Positions 52,803 through 61,514 are shown, numbered from the stretch's first letter. The stretch is 64,000 nt of DNA from Cryobacterium arcticum (GCF_003185895.1 NZ_QHLY01000012.1:1639844-1703843), one strand, 5' to 3'. The notes: generated by a model from the letters alone, not told the origin. Program-made: numbers and translations.

Positions 52803-53792
52803 TCAGCCGACCGATCGGCGGCGGCGCAGCACGTCGTCGAGGTCGGTCATGCCGGGTTCGGTCTCGCCAATGATGCCCATGCTGGCGAACCGGCTCGGTG
52901 CAGCAGCGGGAGCAGCCTTCGCGGCCGCGGCGCGGGCGGCGACCGGCCGGGTGATCGGGGTGACCTCCGACGGCGCGATGGCCTCGGCCAGGGCAACGGC
53001 ACGGCGCTGCAGCTCGGCTTCGGCCGCGGCCTGGCGCAGCTGCGCGGCGGCATCCACCGACGCCATGGCGGCCTGGGCGATCGAGCCCGGCGAGAGGTGC
53101 AACGGCTTCGGCAGCGGCTGCGGCGTCCACGGGGTCGGCTGCGCGGCCGGGGCTTCGTCGAACTGCACCGGCACGAATTGCGGGGCGCTGCCGGAGGTGG
53201 TGGTGCGGCGGCGCGCGGTCACGGTGCCAGCATCCGTGGCGGCGCGCGGGGCGCGGGCGGAGCGGCTCACGGTGGCCAGCCGGCCGAGGGTGGCAACGGC
53301 CGTCACCGCGGCGACCAGCCCGGCCGCCAGAAGCGTCCAGACGCCCGCAGTGACCAGAGTGGCGCCCACCACGGTGAGCACCAGGCCGACCAGCAGAAGC
53401 AGCGTGGAGAGGGCGCGCATGGCGCGCAGGCGCTTGGCCTTGCCGGCTGGGGTGAGCGCCTTGGGGCGGGCGGCGGCGGCACGCAGTACCGCGGCACGGC
53501 GAGCGGCCGTGGCGGCGTCGCCGGCGGCCTTCGAGGCGATCCGGGCATCTTCTTCGGCCTGGGCGAGCAGTTTGCGCTGGGTTGACACTCCGCGGGCCGT
53601 GTTTTCCACGCGCACCTCCTGGGGAATCTCCGACGTTTCGGCCAAGATGCGCAGGGTCTGTTGCAACCGCACGGCGTTTCGTTCGGTGGCGAGGTACTGC
53701 CGTCGTCTGGCCCAAGTGGGCATGAGATACGTCACCCAGAGCGCGGCGGCAACCGCCACCACAACTCCCCCACCCAGGACTTCGCTACTCAT
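52803..53792 (-). CDS. GlpR/SepX-like actinobacterial division membrane protein
   Basis: 329 residues. One membrane segment at the N-terminus (VVVAVAAALWVTYLMPTWARRR) and two more in the middle, then a Pro/Ala-rich cytoplasmic tail. This layout and the neighbours (rimJ-like, galU, 5-FTHF ligase, FmdB, mscL) match the gene called SepX in Streptomyces and GlpR in Corynebacterium. That protein links the gephyrin-like Glp to the FtsZ ring. Identification rests on architecture and context, since such proteins are poorly conserved. In the corynebacterial cluster the Glp (MoeA-like) gene lies near here; it is absent from this stretch. Confidence 0.7.
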   Translation of the reverse strand: MSSEVLGGGVVVAVAAALWVTYLMPTWARRRQYLATERNAVRLQQTLRILAETSEIPQEVRVENTARGVSTQRKLLAQAEEDARIASKAAGDAATAARRAAVLRAAAARPKALTPAGKAKRLRAMRALSTLLLLVGLVLTVVGATLVTAGVWTLLAAGLVAAVTAVATLGRLATVSRSARAPRAATDAGTVTARRRTTTSGSAPQFVPVQFDEAPAAQPTPWTPQPLPKPLHLSPGSIAQAAMASVDAAAQLRQAAAEAELQRRAVALAEAIAPSEVTPITRPVAARAAAAKAAPAAAPSRFASMGIIGETEPGMTDLDDVLRRRRSVG

Positions 53793-53846
53793 GCTCCCTA
53801 CGGTATGAGTCCGCGGCCCCTCCGTGCCTGATTACGAGGGGGTGTG

Positions 53847-54506
53847 TCACTTGTCGGCCACCTGCAGCGGATGCTGCGCGGCTGCCAGGTCGTGCTCGTT
53901 GACGGTGGCGTTTCCGGCGGGCACGAGGCCGTCCTGCCAGCGGCGCAGCACACCATTGCGCACCTCCTCGGCCACCAGGCCGAAGGCGAAGTGGTCGCGC
54001 CAGGCGCCGTTGATGTGGATGAACCGGCGGCGCAGTCCCTCGTACCGGAACCCGAGTTTCTCGACCACCCGAAGCGACGGCGCGTTCTCGGGCCGGATGC
54101 AGATCTCCATCCGGTGCAGGCCGAGCTGCGCGAAGCAGTAGTCGGTGGCCAGTGCGACCGCGATCGGGGTGATCGACCGGCCGGCGAATTCCTCGCCGAC
54201 CCAGTAGCCGATCGACGCGCTGGACAGCGACCCCCAGGTGATCGATGACACGTTCAGCTGCCCGGCCAGCTCCCCGTTGTACTCCACCAGGAACGGCAGT
54301 CCGCTGCCGGTGCGCGAGTGCGCGAGCAGGCTGCGGATGCTGGCCCTGGTGTCGAACGACATCGGTGCGTACGGGCTGGTCGCCTCCCAGGTGCGCAGCC
54401 ACGACCGGTTCTCCATCAACTCGCGCTCGAGTGCCTTGGCATCGCGCAGCCGGATGGGGCGCAGCGTTACGGCGCCTTCACGAAGCGTAGGTATCGCGGT
54501 CGGCAC
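53847..54506 (-). CDS. RimJ/RimL-type GNAT acetyltransferase
   Basis: 219 residues from GTG 54506. The acetyl-CoA-binding GNAT fold shows RPIRLRDAKALERELMENR at the N-terminus, YWVGEEFAGRSITPIAVAL, and ICIRPENAPSLRVVEKLGFRYEG. It is annotated RimJ-like; RimJ acetylates the N-terminus of ribosomal protein S5. In this conserved cluster it sits between galU and the division protein gene. The C-terminal 30 residues are extra. The true substrate is not established. Confidence 0.87.
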   Translation of the reverse strand: MPTAIPTLREGAVTLRPIRLRDAKALERELMENRSWLRTWEATSPYAPMSFDTRASIRSLLAHSRTGSGLPFLVEYNGELAGQLNVSSITWGSLSSASIGYWVGEEFAGRSITPIAVALATDYCFAQLGLHRMEICIRPENAPSLRVVEKLGFRYEGLRRRFIHINGAWRDHFAFGLVAEEVRNGVLRRWQDGLVPAGNATVNEHDLAAAQHPLQVADK

Positions 54507-54569
54507 AGTGAGCCCGTCTACTAGGGGGCCGAGGCCCGATGATGGTGCGCAGCTTAGCCCGCGGCCCGA

Positions 54570-55463
54570 CTACTCGAGAGTTGCGGCGAAGTCGTGCAAC
54601 CAGGGGCGCAGGTCCGGGCCCAGGTCGTCACGGTCGACGGCGAGCTGGATGATGGCCTTGATGTAGTCGAGCCGGTCACCGGTGTCGTACCGACGGCCGC
54701 GGAAGATAACGCCGTAGACGCCGCCCGTGGTCTCGGGGTTCACGGCCATTTCCTGCAGGGCGTCGGTGAGCTGGATCTCGTTGCCCTTGCCCGGTGCGGT
54801 GCGCTCGAGCACCTCGAACACCTCCGGGCGCAGCACGTAGCGGCCGATGATGGCCAGGTTCGACGGGGCATCCGCTGCGGACGGCTTCTCAACCAGCCCG
54901 GTGATGCGCACCACGTCGGGGTCGTCGGTCTTCTCGATCGCGGCGGCGCCGTAGAGGTGGATCTGCGACGGGTCGACCTCGAGGAGGGCGACGACGCTGG
55001 TGTTGCGGCCGATCTGCTCGGCGAGCATCTTGTCGAGCAGCGGGTCGCGGGCGTCGATGATGTCGTCACCGAGCAGCACCGCGAAGGGCTCGTTGCCCAC
55101 GTGCATCTTGGCCCGGAGCACCGCGTGGCCGAGGCCCAGCGGGTCGCCCTGGCGCACGTAGTGCATGTCGGCGAGGTCGGTGGACTCGTTCACCTTGGCC
55201 AGGCGGTCGCGGTCACCCTTCTGGATGAGCACCGCCTCGAGCTCGGTGACGCGGTCGAAGTGGTTCTCCAACGCGTTCTTGTTGCGGCCCGTGATCATCA
55301 GCACGTCGGTCAGGCCGGCAGCGACGGCTTCTTCGACCACGTACTGGATGGCGGGCTTGTCGACGACGGGCAGCATCTCTTTGGGCATCGCCTTGGTTGC
55401 CGGCAGAAACCGGGTTCCCATACCGGCTGCGGGAATAACGGCCTTTGTAATGTGAGTAACCAT
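54570..55463 (-). CDS. galU: UTP-glucose-1-phosphate uridylyltransferase
   Basis: 297 residues. The nucleotidyltransferase motif AVIPAAGMGTRFLPATKAMPKEMLP lies at the start (residues 8-32), and AVLLGDDIIDA and VEKPSAADAPSN follow. It makes UDP-glucose for cell-wall and exopolysaccharide synthesis in the cytoplasm. It is divergent from the 5-FTHF cyclo-ligase gene, with 51 bp between the starts, so the promoters must overlap. Confidence 0.95.
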   Translation of the reverse strand: MVTHITKAVIPAAGMGTRFLPATKAMPKEMLPVVDKPAIQYVVEEAVAAGLTDVLMITGRNKNALENHFDRVTELEAVLIQKGDRDRLAKVNESTDLADMHYVRQGDPLGLGHAVLRAKMHVGNEPFAVLLGDDIIDARDPLLDKMLAEQIGRNTSVVALLEVDPSQIHLYGAAAIEKTDDPDVVRITGLVEKPSAADAPSNLAIIGRYVLRPEVFEVLERTAPGKGNEIQLTDALQEMAVNPETTGGVYGVIFRGRRYDTGDRLDYIKAIIQLAVDRDDLGPDLRPWLHDFAATLE

Positions 55464-55514
55464 GGCCTTAGGTTAGCGGCAACCTGAATGGGTTACGCAC
55501 CTAGGATGACTTGT

Positions 55515-56093
55515 ATGGACTCTGACATCGAGCACCGAAAGCGGGCGCTCCGCGCAGAGCTTCGGGAGCGACGCCACACCCTGACCGCCGCCGAGCGCGA
55601 CGCCGCCACCGCGGGATTCACCGAGAACCTGCAGAGCATCGTTCTCGACCTGTCCGCCCGGTCGATCTCCTGTTATCTCTCCGGCCCGACCGAGCCGAAC
55701 ACCCGCCCGTTCGTGAACTGGGCCGAGGCCCGCGGCATCCGGGTGTTGTTCCCGGTGTCCCGTGACGACGGCCTGCTCGACTGGACCGTGGGCGAAGAGG
55801 AAACCGAGGTGAAAGGCCTCTCCGGTGCGCCCGAGCCCCAGGGTGAACTGCTCGGCCCGATCGCCATCAACGATGTCGACCTGATCATCGTGCCCGCCGC
55901 CGCCATCGACCAAACCGGCCTGCGGATGGGTTGGGGACGTGGGTACTTCGACAAGACTCTCGGGTCGATGCAGAAGTGCCCACCGGTGTATGCCGTGGTC
56001 TATGACAATGAGTATGTCGACGAGGTTCCGCGTGAGGTGCACGACCAGCCGGTGAACGGTCTCGTCACGCCCACCCGCATCGTCGTTTTCTAA
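55515..56093 (+). CDS. 5-formyltetrahydrofolate cyclo-ligase
   Basis: 192 residues from ATG 55515. The ATP- and folate-binding GMGxGYYD motif is RMGWGRGYFDKTLG near residue 140, and the N-terminal helices and Ala/Arg-rich start are usual. It converts 5-formyl-THF to methenyl-THF with ATP. A TAGGAT -10 element at 55502-55507 puts the transcription start at the ATG, so it is probably leaderless; ATG 55506 would lie inside the -10. Confidence 0.93.
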   Translation: MDSDIEHRKRALRAELRERRHTLTAAERDAATAGFTENLQSIVLDLSARSISCYLSGPTEPNTRPFVNWAEARGIRVLFPVSRDDGLLDWTVGEEETEVKGLSGAPEPQGELLGPIAINDVDLIIVPAAAIDQTGLRMGWGRGYFDKTLGSMQKCPPVYAVVYDNEYVDEVPREVHDQPVNGLVTPTRIVVF

Positions 56094-56158
56094 ACCTGCC
56101 CCCGGCTGGCGCATACTGGCCTGAGCAGACGTTTCCGCAACCGATCCGAAAAGACGCA

Positions 56159-56515
56159 GTGCCTACCTATTCTTACCGTTGCACCGAGTGCGACACGGCC
56201 TTCGATATCCAGCAGGCCTTCACCGACAACACGCTCACCGAGTGCCCCACCTGCGGCGGCAAGCTGCGCAAGGTCTACTCGTCGATCGGAGTGAGCTTCA
56301 CCGGCTCCGGTTTCTACCGCAACGACTCCCGCGCGGAGTCCTCCGGCAAGTCCTCCCTCTCTGCAGAGAAGAGCGCCGCCAAGGCCGATTCCGCACCGGC
56401 CGCGAAGCCCGCCGAGAAGTCCAGCCCGGCAACGCCGGCGACCTCCGGCTCCTCGTCCAGCGGATCGGGCTCCAGTTCGAGTTCCTCCCCCACGCCGGCA
56501 CCCAAATCCGCTTGA
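56159..56515 (+). CDS. FmdB-family zinc ribbon protein
   Basis: 118 residues from GTG 56159. The N-terminal zinc ribbon is PTYSYRCTECDTAFDIQ...CPTCGGKLRKV (CxxC-x20-CxxC) and the C-terminal half is Ser/Ala/Lys/Pro-rich and disordered. FmdB proteins are proposed regulators or RNA-binding factors; no role is established. It lies between the folate gene and mscL, same direction. Confidence 0.9.
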   Translation: MPTYSYRCTECDTAFDIQQAFTDNTLTECPTCGGKLRKVYSSIGVSFTGSGFYRNDSRAESSGKSSLSAEKSAAKADSAPAAKPAEKSSPATPATSGSSSSGSGSSSSSSPTPAPKSA

Positions 56516-56556
56516 ACCAGCCGAACGTGAACGACCAGATTTCTAGGAGTATCGCC

Positions 56557-57042
56557 ATGATCAGTGGTTTCAAAGAGTTCATCATGCGCGGCAACGTCAT
56601 CGAGCTTGCCGTCGCCGTTGTCATCGGCGCAGCGTTCACCGCTGTCGTCAACGCCATCGTCGATGGCATCTTCAACCCCCTGATCGCGGCGATCTTCAAC
56701 GCCGACACCCTGAAGAACTCGATGACGATCCCCCTCGGCGACGCCGAGCTGTCGTTCGGCCTGGTCCTCGCGGCGCTGATCCAGTTCCTGCTGGTCGCTG
56801 CGGTCGTCTACTTCGCCTTCGTGATGCCGCTGAACAAGCTCAAGGAGAACCAGGCACGCCGCCGTCAGGCCGGCGTGCCGCTCGACCCGAAGAAGAACCC
56901 GGTCACGGACCTCGACCTGCTCACCGAGATCCGCGACCTGCTCGCCGCCCAGAACGGTGCCGTCGCTCCCGTTGCCGCCACGGATGCCCCCGCCCCGTTT
57001 GCTGCGTCCGCCGAATCCGAGGGCCCCAAGCACACTCTGTAG
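56557..57042 (+). CDS. mscL: large-conductance mechanosensitive channel MscL
   Basis: 161 residues from ATG 56557, with TAGGAGT upstream. The starting helix GFKEFIMRGNVIELAVAVVIGAAF is the pore-lining segment. A second membrane segment and a cytoplasmic helix rich in charged residues follow, plus a longer acidic tail. The pentameric channel opens on membrane tension to release solutes in hypo-osmotic shock. Confidence 0.95.
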   Translation: MISGFKEFIMRGNVIELAVAVVIGAAFTAVVNAIVDGIFNPLIAAIFNADTLKNSMTIPLGDAELSFGLVLAALIQFLLVAAVVYFAFVMPLNKLKENQARRRQAGVPLDPKKNPVTDLDLLTEIRDLLAAQNGAVAPVAATDAPAPFAASAESEGPKHTL

Positions 57043-57070
57043 TTTCCGGCGATCGATCGCCGACACGCGA

Positions 57071-57097
57071 ATGGCCCCCGGGAAACCCGGGGGCCAT
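57071..57097 (+). terminator. hairpin after mscL
   Basis: The 12-bp arms ATGGCCCCCGGG and CCCGGGGGCCAT enclose AAA. There is only a short TT after the stem, so termination efficiency is uncertain. Confidence 0.75.
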
Positions 57098-57116
57098 TGT
57101 CGCGCCAGCCCTCGCA

Positions 57117-57173
57117 CGAGAGGACAGTTGAGGGCAGTTGCGCGCCTACACACTGGCCCCAACTGCCTTCTCG
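57117..57173. repeat. 57-bp palindrome, family E copy 1
   Basis: Left arm CGAGAGGACAGTTGAGGG and right arm CCCCAACTGCCTTCTCG pair with a few mismatches. It has exactly the same length as copy 3, at 57301-57357. Confidence 0.85.
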
Positions 57174-57225
57174 CCGCCATGCGCCTCGCGTGCCGCAAGC
57201 TGGCGATGGCTGATGGTGGCGCGGC

Positions 57226-57284
57226 CGGGAGGACACTCGAGGCCAGCGGCACCCTCACACACACTGGCCCCAACTGCCCTCTCG
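57226..57284. repeat. 59-bp palindrome, family E copy 2 (degenerate)
   Basis: The right arm CCCCAACTGCCCTCTCG is intact. The left arm CGGGAGGACACTCGAGGCC has several changes, and the loop is 2 bp longer than in the other copies. Its right arm also pairs with the left arm of copy 3. Confidence 0.75.
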
Positions 57285-57300
57285 GCATCGCGGTGTCGAC

Positions 57301-57357
57301 CGAGAAGGCAGTTGAGGCCAGTTGAAGGCTGGCGCACTGGCCCCAACTGACTTCTCG
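57301..57357. repeat. 57-bp palindrome, family E copy 3
   Basis: Left arm CGAGAAGGCAGTTGAGGCC pairs with right arm GGCCCCAACTGACTTCTCG. It is the best conserved copy in this cluster. Confidence 0.88.
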
Positions 57358-57418
57358 AGAACGGGATGCTCGCGGCTGCGCGGGTGGCGGCGGGGATTGC
57401 AGGGGCCCAGGGAGGGGC

Positions 57419-57487
57419 GACCAGTACGGGTTACCGGTGGGGGGCTACCAGTGCGGGCCTACCAGTGCGGCGCTACCAGTGCGGGGG
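57419..57487. repeat. 14-bp tandem repeat containing a stop codon
   Basis: On the minus strand, CCGCACTGGTAG occurs three times at a 14-15-bp spacing, followed by two degenerate units. The first unit encodes the last residues and TAG stop of the small gene at 57473. Because 14 is not a multiple of three, the repeated TAGs fall in different frames. Confidence 0.8.
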
Positions 57488-57766
57488 TTTGTCCTGGCGC
57501 AGGCGGGCGTCGTTCGCGCTCGTCGACGAGCCGTCCCCGGTGGTCTGGCCGCCCTCTTCTCGAGCGGGCGGCTCCGGGCTGGTGTCGGTGTTCGGCGCCG
57601 GCGTCAGGCGGGCCCGACGCGCCCCGGCAGACTTGACCACGGACTGCCGCGGCTCGGTCGCCGGGTCGGCGGCTGAGCCGGCAGCAGAAGCCCGGTCGAG
57701 GGCGGATGCGTGCTCAGGCACGACTCCGTCAGACCCAGCTCCGTCAGGCACAGCCGGATCAGGCAC
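57473..57766 (-). CDS. small acidic/Pro-rich protein ending RLRQDKPPHW
   Basis: 97 residues from GTG 57766, overlapping the upstream helicase-like gene by 8 bp. It is mostly Ala/Pro/Asp and disordered-looking, with a C-terminus NDARLRQDKPPHW of a kind that recurs at the end of short Microbacteriaceae proteins I recall. Function unknown. Translational coupling with the upstream gene is suggested by the overlap. The start could also be the ATG at 57838. Confidence 0.55.
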   Translation of the reverse strand: MPDPAVPDGAGSDGVVPEHASALDRASAAGSAADPATEPRQSVVKSAGARRARLTPAPNTDTSPEPPAREEGGQTTGDGSSTSANDARLRQDKPPHW

Positions 57767-60700
57767 GGTGCGCCGGACCGGACGACTCCTCGGTCGGGGT
57801 GACGCCGGCCAGGGCGGCGACGCGCGCGGCGACGGCATCCGGGTTGCTGAACAGTTCGAAGCTGTGAACGCGCAGGTAGTGCCAGCCCAGGCGCCGCAGC
57901 ACCTCTGGGCGCAGCCGCAGGGATTCGCGGAGGCTCGCCCGGTTGACCACGGCGTCGGTCTCGACGACCACGGCGCGACCGGCGTGCGAGGCGGCCAGGG
58001 CGAGCTTGCCGCGGTGGCCGAGCGACACGGTGAGGCCGCGGCGTTCGAGCCGGCGGGCGAGGTCGACGAGCATGGCCTCGGTGGCGTCGGGAACGGCCAC
58101 CTCGTTGCGTCGTGCCTCGGTCTCGGTGAGCACCTGTGACAGCGCCAGGATGCCGTGCCGCTGGCGGTCCGCGTCGATGTCGGCGGGCCGGAAGCAGGAG
58201 ACGATGTCCATGGCGCGGCGGGCGCGGGTCATGCCGATCGCGAGCAGGCGTTCGCCGCCGGGTTCGCCGAGCGAACCGAAGTTGCTCAGTAGCCGGCCGT
58301 GCGGGGTGCGGCCGTAGCCGATGGAGAAGATCACCCGGTCGCGGCTCTGCGCCACGGCCTGCTCGAGGGTGAGCACCGTGAACGGTTCGGCGCGGTCCTT
58401 GAGGATGAAGTCGGAGAGGTCGGTGCGCTTGGAGAACGCCGCGAGCACGGCCTGGTGCACACGCACGGCGTGCCGGGCGCTGGCGGTGATCACCATGAGC
58501 GATTCGCGCGGTCGCTTGACGGCGTGGTCCATCACCAGGTCGACGACCTTGGCCACCTCGGCGTCGACGCTCTCGACGGCGCCGCTGTCGACGTCGGGCA
58601 TGCCGTGGCCGCCCTTGACGTAGTTGAGGGTGAGGCTGCCGTGGCCGAGGAAGCTGCCCGCCCAGGGCAGGGAGTCGATCCGGCCGCCGTAGAAGCGGTG
58701 GTTGACCAGTTCGGCGAGGTCCTCGCCACCGGCGCGATAGCTGCGGGTGAGGGTGAGGGTGGGCAGCAGTTCGCCCAGGCGGGCCAGGGCGGAGTCGGCG
58801 TGCAGGGCGTCGACGTTGGTCTCCTGCGGCCGCGGGTTCTCGGCCGGTTCCACGATGCCGGTCTCGAACCCCGACGGGGTCTGGGTGACCGGGTCGCCGA
58901 ACGCCACGACCTGCTTGGCCCGGCGGATGGCGCCCACGTTCTCGGCCAGCGTGGTGGCGCCGGCGTCGACGAGCAGCACGGCGTCGAAGGTCATCTTGTC
59001 GTCCAGGCCCGCCACCTCGTACGGCGAGGCGAGCCACACCGGCGCGAGCACGCGGCCCAGGTGCGGGGAGACCTCGTTGATGCGGGCGGGGGTGGCCCGG
59101 TCGGCGCGCAGCAGCCGGCGCAGCTGGTCGGCTTCTTCCGGCCAGTCGACCACGCCGATCTTCCAGGTCTCGGCGAGCAGCCAGGCCAGAATCTGCCCGG
59201 TGGTGGAGGCGTGCGCCTCGTCCACGAGCTTGAAGTCGGCTTCGAGCCGGTCGAGAACCTGGGTGTTGGCGTTGAGCAGGGCCTTGTCACCGCTGAGCAT
59301 GATCTCCAGCACCGACTGCCACCAGGCGAGCTCGAGTTCGGCGGCGACATCCGCTTCGGAGACGTGTCGCTGGGACAGGTCGGTCATCAGCGGGTCGAGG
59401 TTGTGCTCGCGCAGGGTGGCCAGCAGCGCGGTGCGCTCGTGCAGGTTGGCGAGCACCTCGCTCTCGGCGGCCAGGCCGGCGACGGTGTACTTGAGCGCGC
59501 GGATGGGCCGGGAGACCAGCTGGCGCGGGGTGCCGGCGTTGCCGAGCGGCACGTCGAGCTTGCCGAGGTCCTCCGAGACCCGCTGGAAGGCGACGTGCAC
59601 GTCGTTGATGCCGACCGGCACCTCGGGGGTGACGCCGGCGGCGGCGTACCGCTGCCACAGCGTTCGCTGCTGCTGGATGCGGCGCAGGCTCTCGTTCATG
59701 TCGCTCACGTGCACCCCGGGGCGCAGGTACTCGTCGGCGAGCTTCCGCAGCCGGCGACGGTTGGTGCTGGTCATCTCCGGCGAGTCGCGGCGGGCGGAGG
59801 TGGCGGCGATGAGTTCGGTCAGCGACCGGTCGAACACGGCGGGCTGGAACTTGTCCAGGGTCTCGCGGATGTCGAGCAGCAGGCGCAGGTAGATGCCCAG
59901 CTCGTGCACGGTCTCGTACGGGCGCAGCCGGGTCTGGCCCACGAGGTTGTTGGCGCGTTCGAGCAGCCGGGGCAGGTCGGTGGCGTTCAGGCGCTTGGCG
60001 AGCTCGTGCGAGGCGCCGGCATCCGCCGTGGAGGTGAAGGAGGCGCCGTACCAGGGCGAGTCGCCGGGGCCGTAGCGGAACTGGCCGAGCACGGCCGCCT
60101 TGATCAGCACGGCAGCGGCGCTGGACCGGTCGTGGGCGAGGCGTTCCAGGGCCACCCGGTCGAGCCGAGCGGTTGTCGACGGCGGGGAGGGCAGCTGGGC
60201 GAGCCGGGCGAGTTCGCCGAGCGCGTCGAGCACCGAGACGCCGAGGGCGCCGTCCTTGCGGGTGAGGGCGGAGCGGTAGTCGAGCAGCACCTTGCGCAGG
60301 CGCACCAGGGCGTCATCGACGTCGCCGACCTTGGGCTGGGCGGTCTTCTCGTTGCGGGTGATCGACTGGATCAGGTCACGGCGCAGGGTGCGCGGGGTGA
60401 CGGCCACGCCGGGCAGGCCCACCTGCACCAGGCGGTGGGCGATGCCGTCGAGGCTGGAGCGGCGGGCGCTGACCACGAGCACGCGCTTGTGCTGGGCCAC
60501 GAGTGACCCGATCGCGTTCACGATGGTCTGGGTGCCGCCGGTGCCGGGCAGGGTCTTCACCACGAGGGAGTTGCCGGCGCTGATCTGCGCGACGACGTTC
60601 TCCTGCTCGGCATCGGCATCCAGCAGTAGCGTGTCGGTGCCAGGCGGGCGCACGTCTTGCGCGATCGGCAGCACCGGGTTGTACGACATCTCGATGGCGC

Positions 60701-61514
60701 GCTTGGCGGTGGGGTTGCCGGCGACGGCGTCGAGCACCGGGTGGGTGAGCTTCTGCGCGTCGGCGGCCATGGCCCGGCCGACGTCGGCGAACGACGACGC
60801 CACCAGACGGGGAACCACGTTGAACCAGGGCAGGTGCGAGGTGAGGCCGCGCAGCCGGTCGATCACCGGTTGCGGCTTGAACGCACCGTTGGTCACGGCC
60901 AAAGCCACGAACGCATCCGCGTCGAGGGTGATCTGGAACTGGTCGTGCAGGGCACGGGCCAGTTCGGGGTTGAGGAACGGCTGGCCCTTGAGCTTGAGCT
61001 CGAAGTCCCGGCCGTAGCGGCGGATGGCGAGGGGGCGCAGCAGCACCGGCGCGGTGAACTCCACGTCGCCGTAGCGCCACTGGGCCAGGCCGATGGCCAG
61101 GTGCACGGATTCGATGCCGCGCATCGATCGCAGCTCGATGCCCTTCTGGGTGATCTCGTTCGCGGCCAGGCGGGCGTTGCGCAGCGCCAGCTCGTCGCGG
61201 ATCAGGTTGGAGAGCAGGGTGGTCTTGCCGGTGATGAACTGGGGCAGCCCGCCGGGGTGGGTGGCGGAGAGCTCGATGCGGGAGCGCGGGCTGTCGCCGA
61301 AGTGCAGCAGCGGGGAGTGCCCGCCGACGGCGGCGAGTTCGTCGCGCCAGCGTTGCCAGGTGGGTTCGGCGATGTTGCCGGCGACCAACGATGGGTCACC
61401 CAGGCTCACCGAATCCGGGGACGTCGCTCCGAGCGAGCCGGCTGACGGCGCGTCGGGGTAATCCGACGCAAAGTCGTCATCTTCTGGTTTTCTATCGAGG
61501 CGCCACACACCCAC
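57759..61514 (-). CDS. DUF4011-type SF1 helicase-like protein with degenerate ATPase motifs and C-terminal nuclease-like domain
   Basis: 1251 residues. N-terminal DUF4011-like region (50-210), then a split SF1 helicase core and a C-terminal Vsr/DUF559-like region (1145-1235). Walker A is LPGTGGTQT (322-330), where GxGK[ST] should be, so the phosphate-binding Lys is Gly. Walker B is VLLVDAGATTL (846-856), where DEA is expected, so the catalytic Glu is Gly or Ala depending on alignment. Motif VI region AIGMTRARRAMDIVS (1092-1106) is close to normal. In the nuclease-like part one Glu (VVVETD, 1183-1188) remains, but the partner Asp position is KLALAA. It is probably a non-hydrolysing scaffold, or it has a new activity. 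No partner gene is adjacent. Confidence 0.82.
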   Translation of the reverse strand: MGVWRLDRKPEDDDFASDYPDAPSAGSLGATSPDSVSLGDPSLVAGNIAEPTWQRWRDELAAVGGHSPLLHFGDSPRSRIELSATHPGGLPQFITGKTTLLSNLIRDELALRNARLAANEITQKGIELRSMRGIESVHLAIGLAQWRYGDVEFTAPVLLRPLAIRRYGRDFELKLKGQPFLNPELARALHDQFQITLDADAFVALAVTNGAFKPQPVIDRLRGLTSHLPWFNVVPRLVASSFADVGRAMAADAQKLTHPVLDAVAGNPTAKRAIEMSYNPVLPIAQDVRPPGTDTLLLDADAEQENVVAQISAGNSLVVKTLPGTGGTQTIVNAIGSLVAQHKRVLVVSARRSSLDGIAHRLVQVGLPGVAVTPRTLRRDLIQSITRNEKTAQPKVGDVDDALVRLRKVLLDYRSALTRKDGALGVSVLDALGELARLAQLPSPPSTTARLDRVALERLAHDRSSAAAVLIKAAVLGQFRYGPGDSPWYGASFTSTADAGASHELAKRLNATDLPRLLERANNLVGQTRLRPYETVHELGIYLRLLLDIRETLDKFQPAVFDRSLTELIAATSARRDSPEMTSTNRRRLRKLADEYLRPGVHVSDMNESLRRIQQQRTLWQRYAAAGVTPEVPVGINDVHVAFQRVSEDLGKLDVPLGNAGTPRQLVSRPIRALKYTVAGLAAESEVLANLHERTALLATLREHNLDPLMTDLSQRHVSEADVAAELELAWWQSVLEIMLSGDKALLNANTQVLDRLEADFKLVDEAHASTTGQILAWLLAETWKIGVVDWPEEADQLRRLLRADRATPARINEVSPHLGRVLAPVWLASPYEVAGLDDKMTFDAVLLVDAGATTLAENVGAIRRAKQVVAFGDPVTQTPSGFETGIVEPAENPRPQETNVDALHADSALARLGELLPTLTLTRSYRAGGEDLAELVNHRFYGGRIDSLPWAGSFLGHGSLTLNYVKGGHGMPDVDSGAVESVDAEVAKVVDLVMDHAVKRPRESLMVITASARHAVRVHQAVLAAFSKRTDLSDFILKDRAEPFTVLTLEQAVAQSRDRVIFSIGYGRTPHGRLLSNFGSLGEPGGERLLAIGMTRARRAMDIVSCFRPADIDADRQRHGILALSQVLTETEARRNEVAVPDATEAMLVDLARRLERRGLTVSLGHRGKLALAASHAGRAVVVETDAVVNRASLRESLRLRPEVLRRLGWHYLRVHSFELFSNPDAVAARVAALAGVTPTEESSGPAHRA

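Noticed and set aside
58299..60506. A 735-codon open frame on the plus strand inside the helicase-like gene
   Set aside because: Antisense shadow: composition is biased to Gly/Val/His/Gln and no domain is recognisable. The minus strand encodes ordered helicase segments.
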